Shown: positions 45,417 through 53,906, counted from the first letter of the stretch. The stretch is DNA of 64,000 nucleotides from an uncultured Lachnospiraceae bacterium (GCA_948794795.1 CAQGLR010000009.1:37011-101010); one strand, 5' to 3'. The notes: generated by a model from the letters alone, not told the origin. Program-made: numbers and translations.

Positions 45417-46466
45417 TTATTGCCTGCTTTGTATAGGATATGGGGACATGCCAAAGATTCTACGTGGCAGGTTCCAGTTTGCACAAATTATTGTACCTAA
45501 AATAATAACAGTAAATTTTCCAAAGATAACAGAGTACAGCTGGAGATAGCCAGGCATACCATATTTAACTAATAGCTGGGTTAACTGCCACCATGGTATG
45601 GTGTTAAGCTCAATGCTATGTATAGATAATATAAATATACTATATTTTCCTAAAAATGAAAGTGCTTTGGAGATTATAGGAATATGATTTTTAATATATA
45701 AAGAAATAAGCATTATTATATAGCATCCACATATACAGCCAAAAATATCAATAATTCCTCTTCCTATATCACAATGCACAAGCCAGAATGACTGGAAATT
45801 TCTTATAAAAGACAACCAGGTTAATAATGCAAATATAGTTACAAAAGTTTTTAATTCTTTTGGAAGTTTTTTTAATATATCTTCTGAGTTATGAAACAGA
45901 TACCCAATATATAAAAATAATGTTGCACAACATCCCGCTTGTATACTTAATGGAAACCAGAATAATTCCCTGGACCAGTATCCAGCAATAAATAAAACTA
46001 AGACTATAACAATTCTGGCTGCAGGTTTTTTTGTATTTAATAAACAACGTAAAAAAATACTGCTCCAAAAGGATGCCCATAAAAATCATAGCGAACCTAT
46101 TACTTTAATATAAAAGGGTGATGAATATGAATCACCAGCCCCATATATTGCAGCATACAGCCACCCTGTTAATGCCTGCCAGGAAGCCGTTTTATCTACA
46201 AAAACCAAGTATTCTAAAGTGCCAAGTAATATAATTAAAAAACTTGTGAAAACATATGGAACTAAAAGTGTTCTAGCTTTGTTTTTAATAAAGTTTTTTA
46301 TGCAGAGATTTTTATTAGTAAAATATCCTGTGATAAAAAAGAAAACAGGTACATGAAATGTAAATACTACACTATTTATATATGCATTTCCAAGATGTCC
46401 TAAAATAATACATATTATTGCAATTCCTCTTGCAATATCAATATGTTGTATTCTGTTTTTTTCCAA
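45417..46466 (-). pseudogene. Acyltransferase family 3 gene with one in-frame TGA
   Basis: Read through a single TGA at 46086-46088, this is a complete 349-codon membrane acyltransferase of the OatA/acyltransferase_3 type: N-terminal RIQHIDIARGIAIICIILGH with the catalytic His, FFITGYF, then about ten helices to 45417. Upstream and downstream parts are in the same frame. The context is GSL-stop-FLWASFW, where relatives have a Trp-containing motif, so TGG to TGA is the simplest change. It would O-acylate a surface glycan. It is either a recent null allele or a sequencing error. Confidence 0.88.
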
Positions 46467-46577
46467 TATATTTTCTCCTTATAGTTAAAATTAATAGTAC
46501 AAGAATTTACAATATGTCTACAGGAAAACATTGTAAATTGTAAATACTGTCTGGATTAATATAAAAATTTAAAACAG

Positions 46578-46599
46578 ACATGACATATAGTTGTCATGT
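46578..46599. promoter_or_regulatory. Palindrome in the gap before the YjbR-like gene
   Basis: ACATGACA-N6-TGTCATGT, perfect 8-base arms, in the 324-base gap between the broken acyltransferase and the YjbR-like gene. A TTGTCA word within it could be a -35 box. Further on, AAAGGAG near 46625 has no start codon after it. I see no other gene in the gap. Confidence 0.4.
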
Positions 46600-46790
46600 T
46601 TATTATGTTAATATATTAATTATAAAGGAGCCGGTAATAAAAAGCAATAGAGTTATTATTTAAACTGAAAGAATAATAATTGGATTTTTTAATTAACATG
46701 TTTTAATTTGTGTTGCATGTAATAAATGCAGGTTGATATTGGTAAACAGAAAGCATATATATTTATGCGGAAATGAGGGGGAAATATAAT

Positions 46791-47426
46791 ATGAAGTATG
46801 GATGGATTGATGGATTTTTACTTGCTAAAAATGGAGTTACAAAAGATTTGAAAAAAGAATGGAACTGGATACGTTACCAGATAGGAGGTAAATTGTTTGC
46901 AGCAATATGTCTGGATGATAAAGATATTCCATATTATATTACTTTAAAACTGGAACCATCAGAAGGGGAGTTTCTAAGGCAGCAGTATGAGGATATAGTT
47001 CCTGGATATTATATGGATAAGAGACATTGGAATTCTGTTAAACCAGATGGGAATGTTCCAGATGATTTGCTTAAGGATATGCTTGACAAGTCATACCAGC
47101 TTGTTCTTGCAGGGTTTAGCAAAAAGAAACAGAAAAATATTACAAGAGCCAGTTGTTGTGGGACTGAGTGCTGGAAATGTGGTTATTATGGAATACAATG
47201 TAAAGGATGTAATGAATGTCTTGGAAAAGTATTTTACATACAAGATAACCAAACATGTGCAATATATGAATGTGCAATAAATAATAAGGGATTAACAAGT
47301 TGTGGCAGTTGTAGCAATGTACCTTGCAATATCTGGCATGATACAAGGGATCCAGGCTTTTCTGATGAAGAATTTGAAAAGAATATTTTAGAAAGGGTGT
47401 CTAATTTAAGGAAAATAAAAGACTAA
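46791..47426 (+). CDS. MmcQ/YjbR-like domain fused to Cys-rich (DUF3795-like) domain
   Basis: A 211-residue protein. Residues about 1-105 resemble the MmcQ/YjbR CyaY-like fold (LKLEPSEGEFLRQQYEDIVP, then the HWNSV region). Residues about 110-200 hold a dozen cysteines (CCGTECWKCGYYGIQCKGCN, CAIYECA, CGSCSNVPC), the pattern of DUF3795-like metal or iron-sulphur proteins. I start at ATG 46791 after GAGGGGG; the earlier ATG 46773 overlaps that site. The function is unknown. Confidence 0.72.
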   Translation: MKYGWIDGFLLAKNGVTKDLKKEWNWIRYQIGGKLFAAICLDDKDIPYYITLKLEPSEGEFLRQQYEDIVPGYYMDKRHWNSVKPDGNVPDDLLKDMLDKSYQLVLAGFSKKKQKNITRASCCGTECWKCGYYGIQCKGCNECLGKVFYIQDNQTCAIYECAINNKGLTSCGSCSNVPCNIWHDTRDPGFSDEEFEKNILERVSNLRKIKD

Positions 47427-47449
47427 AAAATATATTAAGTAAACTAAGA

Positions 47450-47475
47450 ACCAGCCAGGCGGTTGCAGGGCTGGT
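47450..47475 (+). terminator. Terminator after the YjbR-like gene
   Basis: ACCAGCC and GGCTGGT arms around 12 bases, followed by ATAATTTT, 24 bases after the stop codon. Confidence 0.6.
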
Positions 47476-47759
47476 ATAATTTTCACTTGTAGTTATATTG
47501 TATAAATCTGCTAAAACTTTTATTAATGTGTTTTTACCAGGAATTATGTTCCAGCTATTGCAATTTTTTCTCTGCTATTTACACATAAAGAAATATTTTT
47601 TAAGATATATTATCCATGTAAAGAATACTTAAAGTTTATATTTTTAAAAATAATATTATCTTGTATTTTTAAGTTATTTATATTATTATTTTGTCTGGAA
47701 TTCTAGTAAAGGTTTTATAAAAGATAATAAAGATATAAAAATTAAATTATTTTTTAGAA

Positions 47760-47891
47760 ATGAAGAGATTTATAAGTTTAGAATTACATAATATAAGTAA
47801 AGTATATGATAAAAAGGTTTTGGAAAATATTAATTTAACTTTAAAAAATGGTGTATATGCATTATTTGGATTAAACGGAGTGGGCAAATAG
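47760..47891 (+). pseudogene. ABC ATPase N-terminal fragment
   Basis: 43 codons from ATG 47760 read as an ABC ATPase start (LELHNISKVYDKKVLENINL) and run into the Walker A motif GLNGVGK, then a TAG in place of the expected Ser-Thr. Nothing of the ATPase follows. It lies in the 712-base gap between the YjbR-like gene and the cytosine methyltransferase gene; the rest of the gap is AT-rich, with one GGGCG/CGCCC hairpin near 47980. Confidence 0.75.
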
Positions 47892-48138
47892 AGATTAAAA
47901 AATTTAATGGAATTGTGTGTGAGGTTGTGGTAAAATAACAGAGTTGAAAAGATGGTTTTAGAATAATCAAAATAAAGGTTCACAGAAAGGGCGTGCTTGC
48001 AACCGCCCCAACTGTAAAAACAGCATAACATATAATTGAAAATAAATCAAATAAAAAAATACATATCAAATGTAAAAATGAATTCCTTACAAAATAAAGA
48101 TTTTAAAATTTCCATATTTAAGGAGGATTTAAAGCAGC

Positions 48139-49536
48139 ATGAATGATAGCTTAAAGAAACGCATGGCAGGTGAATGTATGACAAGAACCAGCATAGATTT
48201 ATTTTCTGGACCAGGTGGCTTGTGTACAGGATTTAAGTGGGCAGGTATTTTGCCGCTTATAGCAATAGAATGGACTGATACTACAGCACAGACATATTCT
48301 ATAACACATAATGCAGAAGTCCTGGAGCTTGAAAAGAGTACAGGCAATACAGAGGAATGTAAAGCTTATTTACAGTCATTTATGCATGAAAGTACCAGGA
48401 CGCTTTTAATCCATGGTGATATTAATTTAGTCAGTAGTGAAATGGTTAAAGAACTTCTTCTTTCAAGATATGGAATTGATTCTGTATATGAAACAGTGGA
48501 TGTTGTTTCGGGAGGAGCACCATGTGAAAGTTTCAGCCTTGCAGGCACAAGGACAGAAAATGATGAGAGGGATGATTTATTTAGTAATATTGTACGCGTT
48601 GCACGTACGGTTAATACTAAAATGATATTGTTTGAAAATGTAAAAGGGTTGTTTTCAAAAGCAAAAGATGGCAAAAGAGGGGCTATATTTAATTATATAT
48701 GTGATACTTTTGAAGATAGAAATGTAAAACCCTCATATAACCTGGTATCAAGGGAACAGGATACAATTTTACTTAAGGCATGTGATTATGGTGTACCACA
48801 GCTTAGGGAACGTGTATTTCTTGTATTAATACGGTCAGACCTTGAAGATATGGTGAAGTTTGTATATCCAGAAAAAGAGTATGGGCCAGATAGGAAGTAC
48901 CCATATATTACTGTACAGGATGCTATAGGAGACCTGCCAAAGGTAGAGATGGGAGAGGAAACCACACACTATAAAAATAAGGAATATAAAAATAAAAACA
49001 GGGAGCATTTTATTAATATTATGCGGGGAAAATATAAATCAGATATAATGAATGCCATTGTTCCAAAACATCTTGTAGAAAAGGGGCTTTTTAAAGATAA
49101 TAGTATAAGCAGCCATAAAGCACCAGGACATATAAAAAGGAAACAGGAACTTCTTACACTTATAAAGGAAAAGGAAAGTATGAAAATAGCTTTTGAAAGG
49201 CTGACAAATGAAGGGACAATTAGTAAATACAGGCATTTGTTTCCTAATACTATTTATAGTTCACGTAACCGGAGGCTGGTTAAGACAGAGATAAGTTTTA
49301 CAGTAACTTCACATTGTTTAGATGAGATTTTGCATCCATATCTTAACAGGGCAATTTCTCCAAGAGAGGCAGCAAGGTTACAAAGTTTTCCGGACTGGTA
49401 CCAGTTTCAAGGACCTTATGTACAGTTTCACGGGGATAAAATACAGGACAGGTATGAGCAGATTGGAGATGCAATACCTCCATTACTTGCATATGCACTT
49501 GCCAGGGAGATTATAAGGTCATTACAGAATATATAA
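48139..49536 (+). CDS. DNA (cytosine-5) methyltransferase
   Basis: A 465-residue enzyme making 5-methylcytosine. Motif I is DLFSGPGGL (20-28), the catalytic Cys129 is in GGAPCESFSLAG, motif VI is ENVKG, and motifs IX-X are near the C-terminus (EAARLQSFPDWY, QIGDAIPP). The target domain lies about 280-400. GGAGG precedes the start; residues 1-15 could be an extension, with ATG 48163 and 48178 as alternatives. It heads a region with an MspI-like nuclease and Vsr, so it probably protects the nuclease's site, possibly CCGG; that is an inference. Confidence 0.93.
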   Translation: MNDSLKKRMAGECMTRTSIDLFSGPGGLCTGFKWAGILPLIAIEWTDTTAQTYSITHNAEVLELEKSTGNTEECKAYLQSFMHESTRTLLIHGDINLVSSEMVKELLLSRYGIDSVYETVDVVSGGAPCESFSLAGTRTENDERDDLFSNIVRVARTVNTKMILFENVKGLFSKAKDGKRGAIFNYICDTFEDRNVKPSYNLVSREQDTILLKACDYGVPQLRERVFLVLIRSDLEDMVKFVYPEKEYGPDRKYPYITVQDAIGDLPKVEMGEETTHYKNKEYKNKNREHFINIMRGKYKSDIMNAIVPKHLVEKGLFKDNSISSHKAPGHIKRKQELLTLIKEKESMKIAFERLTNEGTISKYRHLFPNTIYSSRNRRLVKTEISFTVTSHCLDEILHPYLNRAISPREAARLQSFPDWYQFQGPYVQFHGDKIQDRYEQIGDAIPPLLAYALAREIIRSLQNI

Positions 49537-49579
49537 ATATTATGCCAACAATGAACATATGCAAATTTATAGTATTATA

Positions 49580-49771
49580 TTATTTTCTATCAGCAATTAT
49601 TTTATCAGTAATTTCTTCTAAGGAAGCATTTTCATCAAGACCTGCCAGACCAGGCCAGAAAATATAATCTGAAAGGTTTGGCAGGCCTGTATTTAATTTT
49701 AAATATCTAATCCAGTAATCCATTTCAGATTCACTAACCAGGTCTATATTATCATCTAAAATAAAGGATTT
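49580..49771 (-). pseudogene. Unrecognised C-terminal gene fragment
   Basis: A minus-strand frame of 63 codons with protein-like sequence (DDNIDLVSESEMDYWIRYLK and NLSDYIFWPGLAGLDENASL) ending at 49580. A TAG closes it upstream at 49772, and there is no proper start. It looks like the tail of a lost gene in the 328-base gap between the methyltransferase and the WYL regulator. Family not recognised. Confidence 0.45.
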
Positions 49772-49864
49772 CTAGTTTTTTTGATTATATCTTTTACTGG
49801 TAATTTTTTCAAGTGCTGTTAAAATAATACCAGAGATTAATTATAACAATGTGGAGGATAAATA

Positions 49865-50773
49865 ATGAAGATAGACAGGCTGGTTGGGATTTTATCAATT
49901 TTATTACAAAGGGATATAGTAACTGCACCAGAACTGGCAGAACAGTTTGAAGTAACCAGGCGTACAATTAACAGGGATATAGAGGATTTGTGTAAGGCAG
50001 GTATTCCAATAGTTACAAAACAAGGACATGATGGCGGGATTTCTATAATGGAAGGGTATAAGACAGGCAATGCCCTTCTTACCAATACAGAAATGCAGGA
50101 TATTCTTGCAGGGTTGCGCAGTCTGGACAGTGTTAATGGTACAAAACGTTATGCACGCCTGATGGAAAAGCTTTCGGCAGGTTCTTCATGTTTTATGGAT
50201 TGTGGGCAGCCTGTACTAATAGACCTTTCTTCATGGTATAGAGGTTCTGTTGTACCTAAGATTGATATGATACATAATGCGGTTGAAAATAATATGGAGA
50301 TTGGATTCTGGTATTATTCCCCTAATGGTGAAGGATACAGGGAAATAGAACCATATTACCTGGTTTTCTGCTGGTCATCCTGGTATGTGTGGGGATGGTG
50401 CAAGAAAAGGGAGGATTTCCGTTTGTTTAAGCTGAACCGTACCAGCAGAATGCATTTTAATGGTAAATATTTTAAAAAACGTGAATGTGTTATGCCAGAC
50501 CTTGGAAATAATAAAGTTTTTCCAGGAGGGATTTTTGTAAAAGCTGTATTTGAGCCAGAATGTAAATGGAGGCTGGTAGAAGAGTTTGGACCAGATTGTT
50601 ATACAGAACAGGAAGATGGAAAACTTTTATTCCAGGCAGAATATACAAACAAAGAAAACCTTATTACCTGGATTTTGGGTTTTGGGGACAAAGCAGAACT
50701 TGCAGAGCCAATAGAAATACGGAAAGAAATTATACAGATTATTGCAAATATGAAAAATATATATGCTTCATAA
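49865..50773 (+). CDS. WYL-domain regulator (YafY type)
   Basis: A 302-residue transcription factor. A DeoR-type winged helix (about 1-60: TAPELAEQFEVTRRTINRDI) is followed by a WYL domain (about 135-215; FWYYSPNGEGYREIEPYYLV) and a WCX tail. WYL regulators are known both in metabolism and in control of defence genes. It lies between the cytosine methyltransferase and the MspI-like nuclease, so control of that pair is possible. GGAGG precedes ATG 49865, and a terminator follows at 50818. Confidence 0.9.
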   Translation: MKIDRLVGILSILLQRDIVTAPELAEQFEVTRRTINRDIEDLCKAGIPIVTKQGHDGGISIMEGYKTGNALLTNTEMQDILAGLRSLDSVNGTKRYARLMEKLSAGSSCFMDCGQPVLIDLSSWYRGSVVPKIDMIHNAVENNMEIGFWYYSPNGEGYREIEPYYLVFCWSSWYVWGWCKKREDFRLFKLNRTSRMHFNGKYFKKRECVMPDLGNNKVFPGGIFVKAVFEPECKWRLVEEFGPDCYTEQEDGKLLFQAEYTNKENLITWILGFGDKAELAEPIEIRKEIIQIIANMKNIYAS

Positions 50774-50817
50774 GTTGCAAAATACTGGAAATTATAGTAT
50801 GATATAAAAAAATAATA

Positions 50818-50840
50818 GGAACCAGGATTTTTCTGGTTCC
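50818..50840 (+). terminator. Terminator after the WYL regulator
   Basis: GGAACCAG and CTGGTTCC arms with a 7-base loop, followed by TTGTTTAG. It separates the WYL gene from the MspI-like nuclease gene. Confidence 0.75.
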
Positions 50841-50900
50841 TTGTTTAGCTAGAATAAACAAGTTTTTTGCTATATTATTGATAACAACATAAGAGGAGTT

Positions 50901-52067
50901 ATGAAAGAAAATAAAAATAAGAATTTACATGGGGCAAAGGGAATTGAAACATTAGATAATATGGTAAATGCCCTGTATGAAAGAGGATATATTACACTTT
51001 ACAAGAAGAATTATAGTATAGCAGAACCAGGTTATCCTAATAAACAGTTTAAATTCCAGTATATAATTGGATTCCAGGATAATGAACAATGGATTCTGCA
51101 TCATACAACATCAATACGTGACAGGATTAACTGCCAGCAGTGGCATAGTGAGCATATTAAACTTTTAAACAACAATGTTAAAAAAGCATATATTGTAGTG
51201 CCAGATGACCTTAGTGAAGAAGAGAAACATAAAGCTTTAAATTATAATAAAAGCATTGTAAATAAAAAGATATATTCTGCTATTGATGGTGTCCTGCCAT
51301 TTGGAATAATTTATACTATGATAGAACGTAAGGCAGTATTACTTCTATCAAGAGGAAAAGCACATGCAAGCCTGGGGCTTCATTTTGAAACAAAGCTGGC
51401 GGATGCTATGAAAGACCAGCAGAATTTTGAAAGATGGAAATACAATTCAGAAACATCTGTTGGTTATTTATATCCATTATTTTTAGATATTGTAAATAAA
51501 TTATGCCTGGATAAAGAAAAGGTTATTGCTATAGATGCTACTTCTGATATTTCTAAGTTACCTTCAGGCGGTTCTCCAAAAACAGACGTATTATTATATA
51601 TAAAAACAGAAGATGGTATAGAAACATATACTTTTAGCTGCAAGAGAAGCAGTAGTTCATGGGTAAGTGTACATGAATATACAGCAGATGCATTTGCTGA
51701 TGTCCTGAATCCTGCTGATAATGGGTTAAGGGAACTTTTATATGCTTTCCAGCAGGCAGGAGGAGCCAGGGGGATGGGAGAGGAAAAAGCGGAAGAATTA
51801 TCAAGATGTATGGAGAAATATCTGTACCAGTTATCAAAATGGGTTATTGGAGGAGCTGGAGGAGAAGGTGACAGTAGTACACAATGGGCAGAATATATTA
51901 TAACATTGGATGAAAGAAACAGCCATTATTCAATACATACAGTAGATGAATATATAGAAGAGTGTATAAGACAGGATGTAAAAGGACAATTTGGTACATT
52001 ATTCAGATGGACATATCCTTCAGGAGGAAAAGGAAAAAGAATACAATTAAAAGGAAAAATAGTCTGA
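50901..52067 (+). CDS. MspI-like type II restriction endonuclease with N-terminal extension
   Basis: A 388-residue protein whose C-terminal ~230 residues resemble the MspI restriction endonuclease family (MspI cuts CCGG): GGSPKTD (Asp229), FSCKRSSSS (Lys248), QWAEYIITL, and the C-terminal TYPSGGKGKRIQLKGK. MspI itself has about 262 residues. The extra first ~155 residues (HHTTSIRDR, then AYIVVPDDLSEEEK) look like the DNA-facing domain of other type II enzymes, which makes this a two-domain form. It follows the WYL gene and precedes vsr by 17 bases. Confidence 0.75.
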   Translation: MKENKNKNLHGAKGIETLDNMVNALYERGYITLYKKNYSIAEPGYPNKQFKFQYIIGFQDNEQWILHHTTSIRDRINCQQWHSEHIKLLNNNVKKAYIVVPDDLSEEEKHKALNYNKSIVNKKIYSAIDGVLPFGIIYTMIERKAVLLLSRGKAHASLGLHFETKLADAMKDQQNFERWKYNSETSVGYLYPLFLDIVNKLCLDKEKVIAIDATSDISKLPSGGSPKTDVLLYIKTEDGIETYTFSCKRSSSSWVSVHEYTADAFADVLNPADNGLRELLYAFQQAGGARGMGEEKAEELSRCMEKYLYQLSKWVIGGAGGEGDSSTQWAEYIITLDERNSHYSIHTVDEYIEECIRQDVKGQFGTLFRWTYPSGGKGKRIQLKGKIV

Positions 52068-52084
52068 AATTGGAGATGGTATAA

Positions 52085-52516
52085 ATGGATGTACTTACAA
52101 AGGAACAACGCAGGAAAAATATGCAGAGGATAAAAGGGAAGAATACATCTATAGAAATAAAACTTTGCAAGGCATTATGGAAAAAAGGGTACCATTATAG
52201 AAAGAATTATAAAGAACTGCCAGGTTCACCAGATATTGTACTGACGAAATATAAGTTAGCAATTTTTTGCGATAGTGAATTTTTTCATGGCAAAGACTGG
52301 GATAAATTAAAAGCAAGGCTTGAAAAAGGTGAAAAAGGTGATTACTGGATTAAAAAAATTACCAGGAATATGGAACGGGATGAGGATGTTAATAAACAGC
52401 TTATGTTCAGAGGCTGGACTGTCCTAAGGTTCTGGGGAGATGAAATAAAGAAGAATACAGATGAATGTGTAAAAGTTATTGAAGAGGCTATATTTGATAT
52501 ATCAATAGAGAAATAA
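52085..52516 (+). CDS. vsr: Very short patch repair endonuclease Vsr
   Basis: A 143-residue nuclease that nicks beside T:G mismatches formed when 5-methylcytosine deaminates. Visible motifs are SIEIKLCKALWKKGYHYRKN, the catalytic LPGSPDIVL (Asp) and FCDSEFFHG with WTVLRFWGDEI near the end. Vsr genes accompany cytosine-5 methyltransferases; here it sits 17 bases after the MspI-like nuclease gene and 2.5 kb after the methyltransferase gene. Confidence 0.93.
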   Translation: MDVLTKEQRRKNMQRIKGKNTSIEIKLCKALWKKGYHYRKNYKELPGSPDIVLTKYKLAIFCDSEFFHGKDWDKLKARLEKGEKGDYWIKKITRNMERDEDVNKQLMFRGWTVLRFWGDEIKKNTDECVKVIEEAIFDISIEK

Positions 52517-52538
52517 CCAGATATTTGGAGGAAATATA

Positions 52539-53144
52539 ATGAGATTAGTATATGGGACTAATAATCCTGCTAAATTGTCTGCAATGCGCAGCAGGCTGGC
52601 AGGTTTAAATATAGAGCTTGTAGGATTAAAAGAAACAGATAAAGAAATACCAGTTGTAGAAGAAAAGGGTAAAAACCCTATAGAAAATGCTAAACAAAAG
52701 GCATTTGCTTATTATAAAGCATTAAAAGAACCAGTATTTTCATGTGATACAGGACTTTATTTTGATAATACGCCTGAAAAAGTACAACCAGGTGTTCATG
52801 TAAGGAATATTAATGGAAAATGTCTTAATGATGATGAAATGATAACCTATTATTCAGGTCTTGCTAAGAAATACGGAAACCTGGTTGCACAATACAGGAA
52901 TGCAATTTGCCTTATATTAGATGAGAACCATGTGTATAGTGCTATGGAAGAGAGTATGGCAAGTGAACCATTTATTATAACATCTAAACCACATCCGCAC
53001 AGACAAGCAGGGTTTCCGATAGACAGTATATCTATTGATATAAAAACAGGTAAATATTATTTTGACCTTGATAATAAAGAGGTAGATAAAAATGTAGAAA
53101 ACGGATTTTTTAAGTTTATTAAAAAGTATATTAACCTGGTATAA
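52539..53144 (+). CDS. ITPase-family (RdgB/HAM1-like) nucleotide pyrophosphatase
   Basis: A 201-residue protein of the ITPase fold: YGTNNPAKLSAMRS at the start, FSCDTGLYFD for the catalytic Asp region, and PHRQAGFPIDSIS near the C-terminus. It differs clearly from the canonical rdgB product at 8796 (FSCDTGL against LADDSGL), so its substrate may differ. It lies 22 bases after vsr and may be cotranscribed with the restriction genes, or may be a passenger. A bidirectional terminator follows. Confidence 0.85.
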   Translation: MRLVYGTNNPAKLSAMRSRLAGLNIELVGLKETDKEIPVVEEKGKNPIENAKQKAFAYYKALKEPVFSCDTGLYFDNTPEKVQPGVHVRNINGKCLNDDEMITYYSGLAKKYGNLVAQYRNAICLILDENHVYSAMEESMASEPFIITSKPHPHRQAGFPIDSISIDIKTGKYYFDLDNKEVDKNVENGFFKFIKKYINLV

Positions 53145-53149
53145 GCAAA

Positions 53150-53171
53150 CAGGAACGCTTCTGCGTTCCTG
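53150..53171. terminator. Bidirectional terminator between the ITPase-like gene and bioY
   Basis: CAGGAACGC and GCGTTCCTG, perfect 9-base arms with a TTCT loop, followed by GATTTTAG on the plus side and TTTGCTTATA on the minus side. The genes on both sides converge here. Confidence 0.8.
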
Positions 53172-53175
53172 GATT

Positions 53176-53730
53176 TTAGTTTTCAAAATTGTTTATAATA
53201 ATACGGAGTTGTGGGACAAGCTGCGCTGCTAGTACTGCTTTTATAATATCAAATAAAATAAATGGCATAAAACCTGCAGCAAATGCTGCTTTAAATGCTA
53301 TTTTAGAAACTGCCATAATCCATATAGTTCCCGTTAAATCAATAATTATAGCAGATAATATTGCAATCATAGAGAAATACAAGCGGTTGTACTTTCTTTT
53401 GCAGAGCATAGGTATAAAAAGTGAAGTAAGAAGAAAGGCAACATTATATCCGCCATATGGACCAGTAATATAACCAAGTCCTGCTATTCCACCTACAAAT
53501 ACAGGAATACCAGCTATGCCAAGAAGCATCCATACAGTAATTATAGAGGCCGCCTGCTGGAATGGAAAGGTAAGGATTATTGTAGTAATTATAATAGTTA
53601 GTGCTGTGAAATGTGTACCATTTGGTAAAGGGATACTTATGTATGCTGATACACATAGAACTGCAGTAAACATAGCCATAATTACAAGGCTGCGGGTTGT
53701 GTAGATATTTTTTGTTTTGGTTTTTTCCAT
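53176..53730 (-). CDS. bioY: Biotin transporter substrate-binding subunit BioY
   Basis: A 184-residue S-component of an ECF vitamin transporter, with six hydrophobic segments. The BioY hallmarks are visible: ISIPLPNGTHFTALTI and GGIAGLGYITGPYGGYNVAF. It takes up biotin together with the shared EcfAA'T energy module, which is not in the window. Its promoter (TTGACA-N17-TATAAT on the minus strand) has its -35 box inside a palindrome that looks like a BirA operator. Confidence 0.95.
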   Translation of the reverse strand: MEKTKTKNIYTTRSLVIMAMFTAVLCVSAYISIPLPNGTHFTALTIIITTIILTFPFQQAASIITVWMLLGIAGIPVFVGGIAGLGYITGPYGGYNVAFLLTSLFIPMLCKRKYNRLYFSMIAILSAIIIDLTGTIWIMAVSKIAFKAAFAAGFMPFILFDIIKAVLAAQLVPQLRIIINNFEN

Positions 53731-53851
53731 TTTAACTCCTTTTCCCCAGGAATAGTTTGTATGTATTTATATTTCCTGGAATGGTTTATTTTCATATAAA
53801 CAAAACGGGAATGTAAAGTTTTACTTATGTGAAAGTTTATCTGACTTTGCT

Positions 53852-53880
53852 ATTATACAAAAATGGCATTTAATTGTCAA
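53852..53880 (-). promoter_or_regulatory. Sigma-A promoter of bioY
   Basis: On the minus strand: TTGACA (53880-53875), 17 bases, TATAAT (53857-53852), a perfect consensus promoter 122 bases before the bioY start. The -35 hexamer is part of the left arm of the palindrome at 53872-53906. Confidence 0.85.
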
Positions 53881-53906
53881 CTATATTTTTTAGATGGTTG
53901 ACAATT
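53872..53906. promoter_or_regulatory. BirA-type operator shared by two divergent promoters
   Basis: AATTGTCAAC (53872-53881), 15 bases, GTTGACAATT (53897-53906): perfect 10-base arms. The word TTGT-AAC/GTT-ACAA resembles the BirA operator, and both neighbours are biotin-linked. Each arm holds the -35 TTGACA of one promoter, so a bound dimer would block both. No birA gene is in the window. Confidence 0.8.

Noticed and set aside
47747..48031. 94-codon minus-strand frame
   Set aside because: It is antisense to the ABC ATPase fragment and has a low-complexity Phe/Tyr/Leu composition.
50901..52067. A novel defence protein of unknown type
   Set aside because: The first reading seemed unfamiliar because of the N-terminal extension, but the C-terminal part matches the MspI pattern and vsr follows, so a restriction enzyme is the simpler reading.
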